DNA from: Methanobacterium petrolearium
GTDB taxonomy: Archaea > Methanobacteriota > Methanobacteria > Methanobacteriales > Methanobacteriaceae
Length of the DNA stretch: 17,718 bases
Assembly (NCBI RefSeq): GCF_017873625.1
Contig: NZ_JAGGKL010000018.1
Coordinates: forward strand, 1-17,718
Direction of reading: 5' to 3'
Each line of letters starts with the position of its first letter. Position 1 is the stretch's first letter. Position numbers and translations under genes: made by a program. Positions 1-8,018 of the stretch are shown piece after piece. The notes under the pieces were generated by a model. The model was not told the origin of the DNA and ran no database searches. It worked only from the letters and a program-made list of their open reading frames with translations.

Positions 1-46
1 CACTTGTAAAATCCTTATTTATAGTTGGCTTTCTCTTCATATAAGT

Positions 47-56
47 AAATATAAAA
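47..56 (+). promoter_or_regulatory. Probable TATA box of the McrBC-like operon
   Basis: An AAATATAAAA stretch lies with its centre about 27 nt upstream of the ATG at 79. Archaeal transcription usually starts about 25 nt downstream of the TATA centre, which would put the transcript start at or next to the start codon. No Shine-Dalgarno sequence precedes the ATG, so a leaderless mRNA is the simplest reading. A second TATA-like run at 64-71 is too close to the ATG to serve it. Confidence 0.4.
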
Positions 57-78
57 CCTGCATTATATAAAATTTTCT

Positions 79-1203
79 ATGTCGTTAACTATAAATAATT
101 TTTTAATAAATCTATCAGAATACCTTCCAGAAGTTCATGACTTTGCTATTTTTGACATCTTCTGTCACTGGTTATGTGACAAAAATTTAGGATTCTATGC
201 GAAAGGTAATCCACTGCCATTATTAGGAAGTACCATTAAAATATCTGAGTTTGAACCCGTTTTCCTCAAACCTGAGTTCATTGAAACTAAATTAAAAATA
301 GCATCTAAGATTAAAGAACAAGTTTGTGGAACTTTAAATAGTAGTAAACATGTTATGCTTACGGGAGCACCAGGTACTGGGAAGACAAATCTTGCAGAGG
401 ATGTTTGTAAAGTTGCAGAGGATCATAAATTTACAAAAGGCTATGTTCTAACAACAGCTACTTCTGATTGGACAACTTTTGATACTATCGGTGGTTACAT
501 GCCAGATGAATTTGGAAAGTTAATCTTTGAAGAAGGTAAGTTCTTACAGGCCATAAAAGAAGATAAATGGTTAATTATCGATGAAATAAACCGTGCGGAT
601 ATTGATAAAGCCTTTGGTCAACTTTTCACTGTTTTATCAGGCCAAGGCGTTGAATTACCTTTCAAAATAAACGGAAAATCAGTTCGAATTCAACCTACTG
701 AAGAAATTGGAAGCTATTATGATTCTGAAACAGCAACCTATCGTGTAGGGAAAAATTGGCGAATTTTATCCACTATGAATGTTTATGATAAAGATTATCT
801 CTATGAAATGTCTTATGCATTCATGCGAAGGTTTACTTTTATTTATATTGATTTGCCCGTTGTAGAAGAATATATAGAACTAATTAACAGTTGGTGTGAG
901 GATCTTGATGAAGTTTATATTCAAAAAATCCATCAACTTTTAGATATTAACCCCTATCGTGAGATAGGGCCTGCGATCTTTAAAGATGTGGCAGAATATG
1001 TAGCTGCCAGAAAGGAAATCGGAAGCACTGATCATATCTTAGAAGATGCAGTTCTTTCCTATATAATGCCCCAATTTGAAGGTTTAGAGAAATCTCAAAT
1101 TTTGGATATATGGAAAATACTGAAATCTATCTTTGAAGATTCAGATGAAATAAAACAAAGATTGGAAGAAATTTCAACCATTAAACTGGATGACGCGAAA
1201 TGA
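79..1203 (+). CDS. McrB-like AAA+ NTPase of a McrBC-type restriction system
   Basis: This is a 374-residue AAA+ protein of the McrB/MoxR-like branch. Walker A is GAPGTGKT (residues 96-103). Walker B is LIIDEINRAD (165-174), where the IDEINRA form is typical of McrB. Sensor 1 is STMN (231-234), and FMRRF (249-253) supplies the likely arginine finger. In known McrBC systems this subunit forms a nucleotide-driven hexamer that translocates DNA and drives the McrC nuclease. The N-terminal part before Walker A is only about 90 residues and shows no DNA-binding domain I recognise, so target recognition may lie there in an unfamiliar fold or in a partner. The stop codon overlaps the start of the next gene (ATGA, 1200-1203), indicating translational coupling. 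The ATG at 79 is chosen because the frame begins just beyond a well-placed TATA box. The general family is confident; the modification it recognises is unknown. Confidence 0.88.
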   Translation: MSLTINNFLINLSEYLPEVHDFAIFDIFCHWLCDKNLGFYAKGNPLPLLGSTIKISEFEPVFLKPEFIETKLKIASKIKEQVCGTLNSSKHVMLTGAPGTGKTNLAEDVCKVAEDHKFTKGYVLTTATSDWTTFDTIGGYMPDEFGKLIFEEGKFLQAIKEDKWLIIDEINRADIDKAFGQLFTVLSGQGVELPFKINGKSVRIQPTEEIGSYYDSETATYRVGKNWRILSTMNVYDKDYLYEMSYAFMRRFTFIYIDLPVVEEYIELINSWCEDLDEVYIQKIHQLLDINPYREIGPAIFKDVAEYVAARKEIGSTDHILEDAVLSYIMPQFEGLEKSQILDIWKILKSIFEDSDEIKQRLEEISTIKLDDAK

Positions 1204-2804
1204 TTTCTGGTTCTGCTGATGGTTGTTGGAAAGCTAAGGATCGAAAAGAAGTCCTTGAATTCATTAAACCATCACTTTATAGATACTTCTTCAATGAAGC
1301 TGTTCCTAATCTCCATGTTCCTCTAAAGGAGTTGGGACTTTCAGACTCAGATCTGAATTTCTTAAAAACTGTTCATTTTCTTTTAAGTCCTGAAGTGGAA
1401 GCTTTGGTAAATGTATTACCCAAATTAATCAGAAATCTCTCACACTCCACACAAAAGGAAGTTATTGAATGTAGGGGTGTTGTTAGAGGGAGAATTGATT
1501 GGAATTTAACTATTAAAGAAAGGTATAGTCAGGGCTTTAACGATCCCAGCCTTTTCATATGTCAACCTGCAACCAAAATGTATGATTTACCTGAAAATCA
1601 GCTTCTGAAGTTTATTTTATGGAAGATCCGTAGTTTAACTGAAACTATTGAGCTTTCTATTCCTGAAGAACTAATTGAACAGGACCAGTGGCGCCGATGG
1701 GTTGATATCATTGGTTCCAGGTATTACAAGGTCAAAAATGTCTCTAAAAATATTTATTTCCAACAAATTAGTTTACCACGTTTAATAAAACCTAAAACAC
1801 TTCAAAAAGCCTACAGACACAGAAATCAATCATATGACCAGGTTGCAGAATGCTATGAACTTTATGAGAAATTATTCATTACTAATGACCAAGAAGTTCT
1901 CCGGCAACTAGTTGAAAGTCAAATTTTCGAGCCTTTGAATAATGATATGTTATTTGAAATATACGTTTTGATTAAAATTCTCAATTTATTAGATAACTGT
2001 CCAGGAGAATTAGAATTCGGACTTTTAAAACCTGGATCAAATTATACAGCTAGGTATACATTAAATGACCTTGAAATCTGTATTTTCTATCAGAAAATGC
2101 CATTAAGATTCTATGAATGTAGTAAAAATAAGGAAATTTTTGAATTTTATGATCCGAGTGTTAATTTAAGACGTCCTGACATTATGTTAAAATTCCAGAA
2201 TAATAATGAAACATTTTATCGCATTGTTGAAGTGAAACGCACCAATGAAAGAAATTACATTGTAGATAGTGTTTACAAAGTATTAGGTTACCTGAATGAC
2301 TTTGAGGACTGTCTCAAACCTACATCTAATCCACAAGGAGTCTTAGTTATTTGGGATGGTGCAAACATGACAGATATGGAAAATGCACTTAAACAACCTG
2401 TTTTCATCCTGCAGGATAAAAATATGGAAAAAGGACTTCAAAAAATACTTGAAATCACTCCTAATTTTGAAATTATTTTTAAGCAAGTTGACGATTTTCT
2501 TGCTAAAGTAGAAAATGAATATGATATTCGTTCTGAGGAAATTCTAACTATTTTCTCAAGAAGTTTCATGGCCACATTCCAAGAAGTTAAATTATTCATG
2601 GGTTTAGTAGCCGATTTAACTCCTGAAGACATCTTTATGACGATAGATGAGATCAAAAATCCTGATCCCATAAGACGATTTATTTGGGAACCTAATGATA
2701 TAATGATCAAAGATAAGGATGGTAATATTAAATCTGAACCAAAGGATTGGATTAAATTTGGTAAAAAATGGTATGATAAACGTGAATTACTGAAAAACAT
2801 CTAA
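1200..2804 (+). CDS. McrC-like PD-(D/E)XK nuclease (DUF2357/PDDEXK_7 type)
   Basis: This 534-residue protein is coupled to the McrB-like gene by a 4-nt overlap. The N-terminal half has motifs seen in McrC-like/DUF2357 proteins: RGVVRGRIDW (92-101) and the ENQLLKF segment (132-138). A nuclease core follows, with RRPDIML (Asp327) and IVEVKR (Glu344, Lys346), a standard D...ExK active site. It continues into VYKVLGYLNDF (358-368), a helix with the conserved Tyr/Lys position of restriction-type nucleases. A C-terminal extension of about 130 residues is not recognised. The inferred role is the DNA-cleaving subunit of a type IV-like, modification-dependent or anti-phage restriction complex working with the upstream AAA+ protein. 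It is longer than classical E. coli McrC (roughly 350 residues), which fits the DUF2357-PDDEXK_7 arrangement better. The named family assignment is from memory of motifs; the nuclease call itself is firm. Confidence 0.85.
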   Translation: MISGSADGCWKAKDRKEVLEFIKPSLYRYFFNEAVPNLHVPLKELGLSDSDLNFLKTVHFLLSPEVEALVNVLPKLIRNLSHSTQKEVIECRGVVRGRIDWNLTIKERYSQGFNDPSLFICQPATKMYDLPENQLLKFILWKIRSLTETIELSIPEELIEQDQWRRWVDIIGSRYYKVKNVSKNIYFQQISLPRLIKPKTLQKAYRHRNQSYDQVAECYELYEKLFITNDQEVLRQLVESQIFEPLNNDMLFEIYVLIKILNLLDNCPGELEFGLLKPGSNYTARYTLNDLEICIFYQKMPLRFYECSKNKEIFEFYDPSVNLRRPDIMLKFQNNNETFYRIVEVKRTNERNYIVDSVYKVLGYLNDFEDCLKPTSNPQGVLVIWDGANMTDMENALKQPVFILQDKNMEKGLQKILEITPNFEIIFKQVDDFLAKVENEYDIRSEEILTIFSRSFMATFQEVKLFMGLVADLTPEDIFMTIDEIKNPDPIRRFIWEPNDIMIKDKDGNIKSEPKDWIKFGKKWYDKRELLKNI

Positions 2805-2813
2805 AAAGGAGGA
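2805..2813 (+). promoter_or_regulatory. Strong ribosome binding site
   Basis: AAAGGAGGA begins immediately after the McrC-like stop codon (2802-2804), 5 nt before the ATG at 2819. It is the best SD match in the window. It suggests the small downstream protein is made at a high level, possibly in excess over the two restriction subunits. Confidence 0.75.
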
Positions 2814-2818
2814 TTTTT

Positions 2819-3055
2819 ATGAACACATATTTTAAAATAGGAAGGAAATTCAAAGTTTTCAAGAATAATCAATTAGGGGAAAAAGAGGAAATTATGGATC
2901 CTGTAATTATTGAATATGTAACTAGGGAAGGACTTGTTGAAGTAGAGATTAAAAATGGCAAAGTACAGAAAATTGTAAACACCCAAACAAAGGAAATTCT
3001 CGAAAGGGATGTTTATAATGAGGAGGAATATAAATCTCCAAAAATGCTCCATTAA
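2819..3055 (+). CDS. Small 78-residue protein, third gene of the McrBC-like operon
   Basis: This hypothetical protein of 78 residues is rich in Lys and Glu. It has no cysteine, no membrane segment and no motif I recognise. The predicted character is a compact beta-containing fold with alternating charged and hydrophobic strands around residues 26-58, ending in a charged tail. It starts 14 nt after the McrC-like gene and has a near-perfect SD, so co-transcription and strong translation are expected. By position it could be an accessory or regulatory partner of the restriction pair, but nothing in its sequence proves this. No downstream partner overlaps it; the next gene starts about 50 nt later. 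Confidence 0.7.
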   Translation: MNTYFKIGRKFKVFKNNQLGEKEEIMDPVIIEYVTREGLVEVEIKNGKVQKIVNTQTKEILERDVYNEEEYKSPKMLH

Positions 3056-3108
3056 TGAAATGATGTGTGTTTAATTATATTAATTTTCACAATTATAAGG
3101 GGAATAAT

Positions 3109-3684
3109 ATGGGATATTTGGAATGTGAAAATTGTGGTGGTCGATATGAGCTTCAGGAAGGTGAGTCTCCTGATGACTTTGAATCTTGTGAATGTGGAGG
3201 TAAATTAAGATATGTACCTTCTCCAGTTACTAAGGTAAAAAAACAAGGGATGATCACTACCAATAAAATATTAATTGTAATTATTGTTATTTTGATTTTA
3301 GGTGTAGGCATTACAATAGGAATGTTATTGACGAGTAAAGCGCCAGTTACTAACAATACTACCGATAACACCACATTAAATGTAAATAATTCTGTGAATA
3401 ATACCACAAAATCAGTTAATAATGAAGATAATGAAGATAATTATATTGGTGAAGCCAAAGCCAAACAAGTAGCTATAGATTTCCTTACTGATAGAGGTGG
3501 AATGGAAACCATAAGCAAAATGTCTGTTGATTTTGTGACAATTAATGGTGTGCCACTGTATCGTGTAACATATTATGATAGTTATGTTACAGTTTACGGT
3601 ACTGAGGCTGGTTGGGATGAAATATATATTGGGGCAAAAGATGGCAAGATCTATGATGATAGTGGATATATGGTAACTACTTAA
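3109..3684 (+). CDS. Zinc-ribbon, single-TM protein with outer PepSY-like domain
   Basis: This is a 191-residue membrane-anchored protein. The N-terminus carries an unusual zinc ribbon with ligands C6-x2-C9 and C27-x-C29 (starting MGYLECENCGG). One transmembrane helix follows at about 53-74, then a Thr/Asn-rich linker of about 35 residues, then a C-terminal domain (about 112-185). That domain reads like PepSY: an EAKAKQVAIDFL helix, a PLYRVTYYD strand and a GAKDGKIYDD turn. The predicted topology is zinc ribbon inside, PepSY-like domain outside. The ATG at 3109 is preferred over an upstream in-frame GTG at 3067 because AAGGGG (3097-3102) lies 6 nt before it and because the paralog at 12509-13273 starts with the same MGYLEC sequence. 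The TM and linker are nearly those of the gene at 11262-11861. Function is unknown; sensing or envelope attachment is possible. Confidence 0.8.
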   Translation: MGYLECENCGGRYELQEGESPDDFESCECGGKLRYVPSPVTKVKKQGMITTNKILIVIIVILILGVGITIGMLLTSKAPVTNNTTDNTTLNVNNSVNNTTKSVNNEDNEDNYIGEAKAKQVAIDFLTDRGGMETISKMSVDFVTINGVPLYRVTYYDSYVTVYGTEAGWDEIYIGAKDGKIYDDSGYMVTT

Positions 3685-3700
3685 AAAAATTTAAAAATAT

Positions 3701-6070
3701 GTGAAGGGTTTTGCATCTGCTATTCCATTAATCAATAGTAAAAAGGCGATTAATTTGATCAATTGGGACGAATACCAGCAACTAGTAATTGAACACTTAA
3801 ACCGAAAAATATCCTCAGAAGACAACCCAGATCAAAACAAAGCCATCAGTGCTCCCACTACTGAATCTCAGTTTTTAGTTGCAGGACCAGGCAGTGGTAA
3901 AACCACAGTCATGGTGTTGAAGATACTAAAATTCATATACGTGGATGATGTCCACCCCTCTTCTATATTAGCCACAACCTTCACCAGAAAGGCAGCAAGT
4001 GAGTTACGATCAAGAATCCTCTCATGGGGAGATGAAATACGACAAGTACTTCTTAAGACCCCTGAATTTAAAGATATACATCCCCATCTAAGACGTCTGG
4101 ACTTCAACCAAATCATCACCGGAACCCTGGACAGCATATCCCATGACATTCTGAAAATACATCGGGCTCCTGGTGCAGCACCACCAGTAGTCATACAGGA
4201 CTTTGTAACCAGTGCCCTCATGCTAAACATGGGTCTTTTTAAGGAAGAAAAACACCACAACGAAGACCTCAAAGACTACTTAATCAATCTCAGGGGAGGA
4301 AAATTTGGTTTCAACACCAATGAAATGTGCAAACAGTTACTGGAAATCAAAGATCGTATCTACTATGACCAGGTCAAATGGGACCAACTCGCACGAGAAA
4401 AACAGAACCAACACCCAGGATTTGAAGTAGCCTACCAGGCCATCAACGACTATCTATGCGAACTGGAAAGCCGAAGCCTATATGACTTTGCCATGTTAGA
4501 AGCAGAATTCCTGGACCAACTAAAAACAGGCAAACTGGATGATTTTCTGGAAGGATTGAAACTCATATTAGTGGATGAATACCAGGACTCCAACCTCCTC
4601 CAGGAGCAGATCTACTTCCAACTCGCCAGGGCAGCCATAAATAATGGTGGCAGTATGACTGTGGTGGGAGATGATGACCAATCCCTCTACCGCTTCCGAG
4701 GAGCCACCGTGGATCTATTCACCACCTTTTTGGAACGATTCAACAACCAAGTCAAAGGAAACCACCAGCCAGTACTCATCAACCTATCCCAAAACTACCG
4801 CTCCACCAAGAACATTGTAAAGTTCTGCAATGCTTTCTCACAATTGGATAGCACTTTCCAAACAGCCCGGGTGAAGGACAAACCAGCAATCCAACCAGAA
4901 AGAACTCCACCCTTCACTGACTTCCCTGTTCTAGGCATGTTCCGAAGGGATGTGAAAACCTTAGCAAGTGACTTATCCCAGTTCATCCAACAAGTAGTCT
5001 GCGAAGATGGATACAGAGTCCATGATTACCTGATCAAAGTCAATCCAGATGAAGGTTCACCCACAGATCTGTCCATACTCTTAAGCTCACCCCAGGAACT
5101 GGCATATGAAAAGAAAAAACTACCCGGCCATTTAAGGGAAAAACTCCAGATACCCATCTTCAACCCTCGCGGCCAAAACCTGGAACGAACCTGGGAAACA
5201 CAGGTCCTATGCGGACTAATGTTAGACTGCATAGACCCCAACTGTGAAATACAGGAGTCGGTTGAAAAGCTCCCCTTCACTGCAAAAAATAACTTCAAAA
5301 ACTGGAGAAAAACTGCCAGAGAATACCTCAAAACCAATCCAGAACCCTCAACCCCGGTCTCTTTAACATCCTTTGTGGAGGCCTGGCAGAAAAGACAACC
5401 CTTAGGACGTAAAACCTGGAAAAAAAATGTCCCCCTACTGGATCTTGCCTATAAACTGGTAACCTGGATACCCACCATGCAGGATGATGTGGAGGGTTTA
5501 GTATACCTGGAAGCCATCACCCGCACCATATCAGAAACTGCCCTATTCAGCTACTATGCTGGAGAGCTCGTATTCGATAAAGAAGACCCTGACCTGGAAT
5601 GCTACTCTATAAAGGATGCCTACTGGAACATCTTCGTACCCTTAGCCACTGGTGCCATAAAAGTTGATGAAGGACTCCTGGACACCCTTCCGGATAACCG
5701 TATCAACATCATGTCCATCCACCAGTCCAAAGGCTTAGAATTCCCTCTGGTAATTGTGGATGTGGGCTCAGATTTCAGAACCAATCATCGTATGAATGCC
5801 TTCAAACGTTTCCCAGAAGAGGGAGGTAACTCATGTACCATGGAGGATGAGATCAGAACGTGCTCTCCCTTGGGATCACCTCAAAGACCAGGCAGAGATC
5901 GTGCCTTTGATGATCTCACCAGGCATTACTTTGTAGCCTACAGTCGAGCACAAGACGTACTATTACTGGTGGGACTTACCACCTATTCTGACATACCTAA
6001 TGTGGCCACAGGATGGACCCGGAATGGTAACTGGCCTTGGGAAGGGTTGGATAATTTGATATTAATATAA
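3701..6070 (+). CDS. UvrD/Rep-family SF1 DNA helicase (AddA/RecB-like motor without nuclease domain)
   Basis: This is a 3'-5' superfamily 1A helicase of 789 residues. Walker A is AGPGSGKTT (61-69), motif Ia is TTFTRKAASEL, and Walker B is DEYQD (292-296). Motif III is GDDDQSLYRFRGA, motif IV is LSQNYRSTKNI, the SIHQSKGLEF motif is near 675, and motif VI is YFVAYSRAQD (743-752). There is no C-terminal nuclease domain, so cleavage would need a partner; the Fe-S nuclease at 6834-8018 is the obvious candidate. The GTG at 3701 has no SD. A TTG at 3755 has AAGGCGA 8 nt upstream and is a credible alternative start, shortening the protein by 18 residues just before INWDEYQQ. The first 150 nt are AT-rich, then the codon style turns CC-rich. 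The gene converges with the HEPN gene, leaving 6 nt between stops. Likely role: unwinding DNA ends for repair or degradation. Confidence 0.92.
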   Translation: MKGFASAIPLINSKKAINLINWDEYQQLVIEHLNRKISSEDNPDQNKAISAPTTESQFLVAGPGSGKTTVMVLKILKFIYVDDVHPSSILATTFTRKAASELRSRILSWGDEIRQVLLKTPEFKDIHPHLRRLDFNQIITGTLDSISHDILKIHRAPGAAPPVVIQDFVTSALMLNMGLFKEEKHHNEDLKDYLINLRGGKFGFNTNEMCKQLLEIKDRIYYDQVKWDQLAREKQNQHPGFEVAYQAINDYLCELESRSLYDFAMLEAEFLDQLKTGKLDDFLEGLKLILVDEYQDSNLLQEQIYFQLARAAINNGGSMTVVGDDDQSLYRFRGATVDLFTTFLERFNNQVKGNHQPVLINLSQNYRSTKNIVKFCNAFSQLDSTFQTARVKDKPAIQPERTPPFTDFPVLGMFRRDVKTLASDLSQFIQQVVCEDGYRVHDYLIKVNPDEGSPTDLSILLSSPQELAYEKKKLPGHLREKLQIPIFNPRGQNLERTWETQVLCGLMLDCIDPNCEIQESVEKLPFTAKNNFKNWRKTAREYLKTNPEPSTPVSLTSFVEAWQKRQPLGRKTWKKNVPLLDLAYKLVTWIPTMQDDVEGLVYLEAITRTISETALFSYYAGELVFDKEDPDLECYSIKDAYWNIFVPLATGAIKVDEGLLDTLPDNRINIMSIHQSKGLEFPLVIVDVGSDFRTNHRMNAFKRFPEEGGNSCTMEDEIRTCSPLGSPQRPGRDRAFDDLTRHYFVAYSRAQDVLLLVGLTTYSDIPNVATGWTRNGNWPWEGLDNLILI

Positions 6071-6076
6071 AAAAGT

Positions 6077-6475
6077 TCATTTTAGTTCTTCAATTGCCTT
6101 TTTAATTCTGTGAAGAAAATTTTCTGCGTCTTTAAAGACATCTTCAGCCTCTCTTCTGGAAGGAGTATAATCAACATCATAATCTGCTTTAATTCTTTCT
6201 GTTTCAGCTTTTACTAACATTCTAGCATAATCTTCTTCTATGGTTCCATTTTTAATAAATTTAAGACCAAATTCAGAGATAAGGCCAGCATGTGTTCGTG
6301 GATGTATATTTCTAAGCTTCAATAGTGCCATGGTTGCATGGTATATTGAATAATATGATGTGCTTATAGAATCAGCTATCTGATTATTTTCAAGTAAAAT
6401 ATGGGCGGATTCCAACTTATCTTCAGATCTTTCCAGATGTTTTTCCAGTTCTTTCAAATAGAACCACACCATCAT
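6077..6475 (-). CDS. HEPN-domain toxin (UPF0332-like) of a HEPN/MNT pair
   Basis: This is a HEPN-domain protein of about 132 residues, all-helical, with the typical SYYSIYHATMALL helix (40-52). The later segment ETERIKADYDVDY (91-103) is the catalytic-region equivalent in this branch, where R-x3-DY replaces the classic R-x4-6-H. HEPN proteins of such pairs act as RNases, or as toxins silenced by nucleotide transfer from the MNT partner. The reading frame overlaps the 3' end of the MNT gene by 53 nt if the ATG at 6475 is used. A TTG at codon 7 (first base 6457), preceded by GGTG at suitable spacing, would start nearer to where UPF0332 proteins usually begin. The pair lies between the helicase and the nuclease genes on the opposite strand, suggesting insertion of a mobile addiction module. 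Confidence 0.85.
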   Translation of the reverse strand: MMVWFYLKELEKHLERSEDKLESAHILLENNQIADSISTSYYSIYHATMALLKLRNIHPRTHAGLISEFGLKFIKNGTIEEDYARMLVKAETERIKADYDVDYTPSRREAEDVFKDAENFLHRIKKAIEELK

Positions 6476-6773
6476 CTAATACATTGTTAATAAAAGAGTA
6501 ACCCTGCTCAACTAATCTTTTAAACCGAGACTTCTCCATATCCTGAGCCGAAATATGTTTCCCATGCTGAAGCAATAGAGGAATAGAAACATCTAGAAGT
6601 TCATCAAGGGTTACATCACCCACTACGAGAATATCTATATCTGAATCTTCTCTAGCCTCACCTCTAGCCGCAGATCCAAAAAGGATAATGGTATCTACCC
6701 GATCACCATATTTTTCAAGAGCCAAATTAGCAAATTCTTGGGCAATGTTCTGATATTCCTCCTGGTTTTTCAT
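6423..6773 (-). CDS. MNT-type minimal nucleotidyltransferase antitoxin
   Basis: This 116-residue nucleotidyltransferase of the MNT/NTase superfamily contains the signature FGSAARGEAREDSDIDILVV (residues 32-51), with Gly33-Ser34 and catalytic Asp45 and Asp47. In studied HEPN/MNT systems the MNT protein neutralises the HEPN toxin by AMPylating a Tyr near its active site. The HEPN gene here keeps its DY motif, so the target residue is present. The gene precedes its toxin, the usual order for this type. The ATG at 6773 has only a weak AGGG-like element upstream. A promoter would lie in the 60-bp gap shared with the divergent nuclease gene. Confidence 0.87.
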   Translation of the reverse strand: MKNQEEYQNIAQEFANLALEKYGDRVDTIILFGSAARGEAREDSDIDILVVGDVTLDELLDVSIPLLLQHGKHISAQDMEKSRFKRLVEQGYSFINNVLDDGVVLFERTGKTSGKI

Positions 6774-6833
6774 GTTATCATTTATATCCCTGAACTTTAT
6801 TAATATTTATTGTAAACATTCAAGGAGCCGAAC
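6774..6833. promoter_or_regulatory. Divergent promoter gap between MNT antitoxin and Fe-S nuclease
   Basis: Only 60 bp separate the two divergent start codons. An AT-only stretch around 6797-6812 (TTTATTAATATTTATT-like, nearly symmetrical) can supply a TATA element in either direction. For the rightward gene, AAGGAG at 6822-6827 sits 6 nt before the ATG at 6834 and is a clear SD. Sharing one small gap means the antitoxin and the nuclease could influence each other's transcription. Confidence 0.45.
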
Positions 6834-8018
6834 ATGTCACTTTCAGTCAGATCAAAACCCTACATAATCCCAGAGTACAGTCTCACCGGTGACCTGTTAG
6901 CCTATCTAACCTGCCCTTTACAGTACCGTTACCAGAACAAGGGAACTCTACCACCATCCATGCCTATCCAGTTATGGTTCGGGGACTTCATCCATGGAGT
7001 TATGGAGGAAGCCTACCTCAAATGGAAGGATAACGAATGGAAGGAGTTCCCCTGGGATTGGGAAACACAGATAAGACAAATTGAATTGGAGATCCATAAA
7101 CGGATGGAATCCAGAGGACTGCAACCACCAGTCAACTTGTTCTGTCCCTTCACTGAGGAAGATGAACATCAGGGACTCTGCCCAGACACGCACCACCCCC
7201 ATAAACTGGTGGCCAGTATCCGGGCCGAAGCCTCCATCAACACCTGGGGACCACACCTATTCCCACTGGTAAATGATAGTGAGGTCCGTCTAAAGGGAAT
7301 ACGTGACATGCCCCATTACCAAGAAGGCATTAGTAGATCGAATTATTATGGTGTAACTGGGATAATTGATGTTCTAAGCTCAGTTAAACTAGAAGAAGCA
7401 ACAGATAAAAATCTGATTATAAAATATTTACAAAGGGATCCTGCTTTCCAGGAAAAACTATCCAATCTAGATTCTGATAAATATGAAGTTATTGTAGATT
7501 ACAAAGGTATGAAACGCCCGTCTGTAGGCTCACCATCATGGGATCATCACTACTGGCAGGTGCAGACCTATGCCTGGTTAAGATCGCTACAACCAGATTC
7601 AAATCCAGTGCTTATTGGGATACTTTTCTACCTCAATGAATTATCTTTATTCAGGGAGGACTTGAAGGAGCTTAAAAGAGAAGTGAAAGAAGAGAGTACT
7701 GACATTATGCCGGATAGTGGAGACCGGAAATCTATATTAAAATGGAATCCCAAGCATAGAATGCCCCTACTTTCCGAATCTTTCAGACATTTACGTTCAA
7801 TTCGTATGATGCCTATGGATAAGATTTCCCTGGAAAAATCACTCCAAGAATTCGATAATGTGGTGGCAGATATTGAAGGAAGCATCATAAATGAGGTGGA
7901 TGGTCAGGTGATCCAGTCATCCTGGAAGACCAATCCTGATAAAAGGACCTGTGATGCCTGTGATTATAAGACTTTTTGTAAGAATTCAGCCAGTACTAAG
8001 AAACTTACTGTTCCTTGA
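6834..8018 (+). CDS. PD-(D/E)XK nuclease with Fe-S signature (RecB/AddB/Cas4-like)
   Basis: This 394-residue RecB-family nuclease has a conserved Cys27 in LTCPLQYRY and a C-terminal cluster C373-x2-C376-x5-C382 (TCDACDYKTFC). This spacing is diagnostic of the 4Fe-4S-stapled nuclease domains of AddB and Cas4. Other core elements are the histidine helix GDFIHGVMEEAY, the Asp motif in GIIDVLSS, the catalytic D-x-K in EVIVDYKG, and the QVQTYAW motif. It lacks helicase motifs, so it probably works with the SF1 helicase upstream as a two-subunit AddAB-like exonuclease, or as a Cas4-like single-strand nuclease. A good SD (6822-6827) fixes the ATG. Base use changes within the gene: up to about 7310 it is GC-richer and CC-rich, after which it becomes markedly AT-rich. 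There are no CRISPR repeats or cas1/cas2 nearby, so I do not call it Cas4. Confidence 0.87.
   Translation: MSLSVRSKPYIIPEYSLTGDLLAYLTCPLQYRYQNKGTLPPSMPIQLWFGDFIHGVMEEAYLKWKDNEWKEFPWDWETQIRQIELEIHKRMESRGLQPPVNLFCPFTEEDEHQGLCPDTHHPHKLVASIRAEASINTWGPHLFPLVNDSEVRLKGIRDMPHYQEGISRSNYYGVTGIIDVLSSVKLEEATDKNLIIKYLQRDPAFQEKLSNLDSDKYEVIVDYKGMKRPSVGSPSWDHHYWQVQTYAWLRSLQPDSNPVLIGILFYLNELSLFREDLKELKREVKEESTDIMPDSGDRKSILKWNPKHRMPLLSESFRHLRSIRMMPMDKISLEKSLQEFDNVVADIEGSIINEVDGQVIQSSWKTNPDKRTCDACDYKTFCKNSASTKKLTVP

Noticed and set aside
3067..3108. Upstream in-frame GTG extending the zinc-ribbon/PepSY-like protein by 14 residues
   Set aside because: No SD before the GTG, whereas AAGGGG precedes the ATG at 3109 and the paralog starts with the same MGYLEC residues.
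6834..8018. Calling the Fe-S nuclease Cas4 and the locus CRISPR-related
   Set aside because: No repeat-spacer array and no cas1 or cas2 in the window; pairing with an SF1 helicase fits AddB-like function at least as well.
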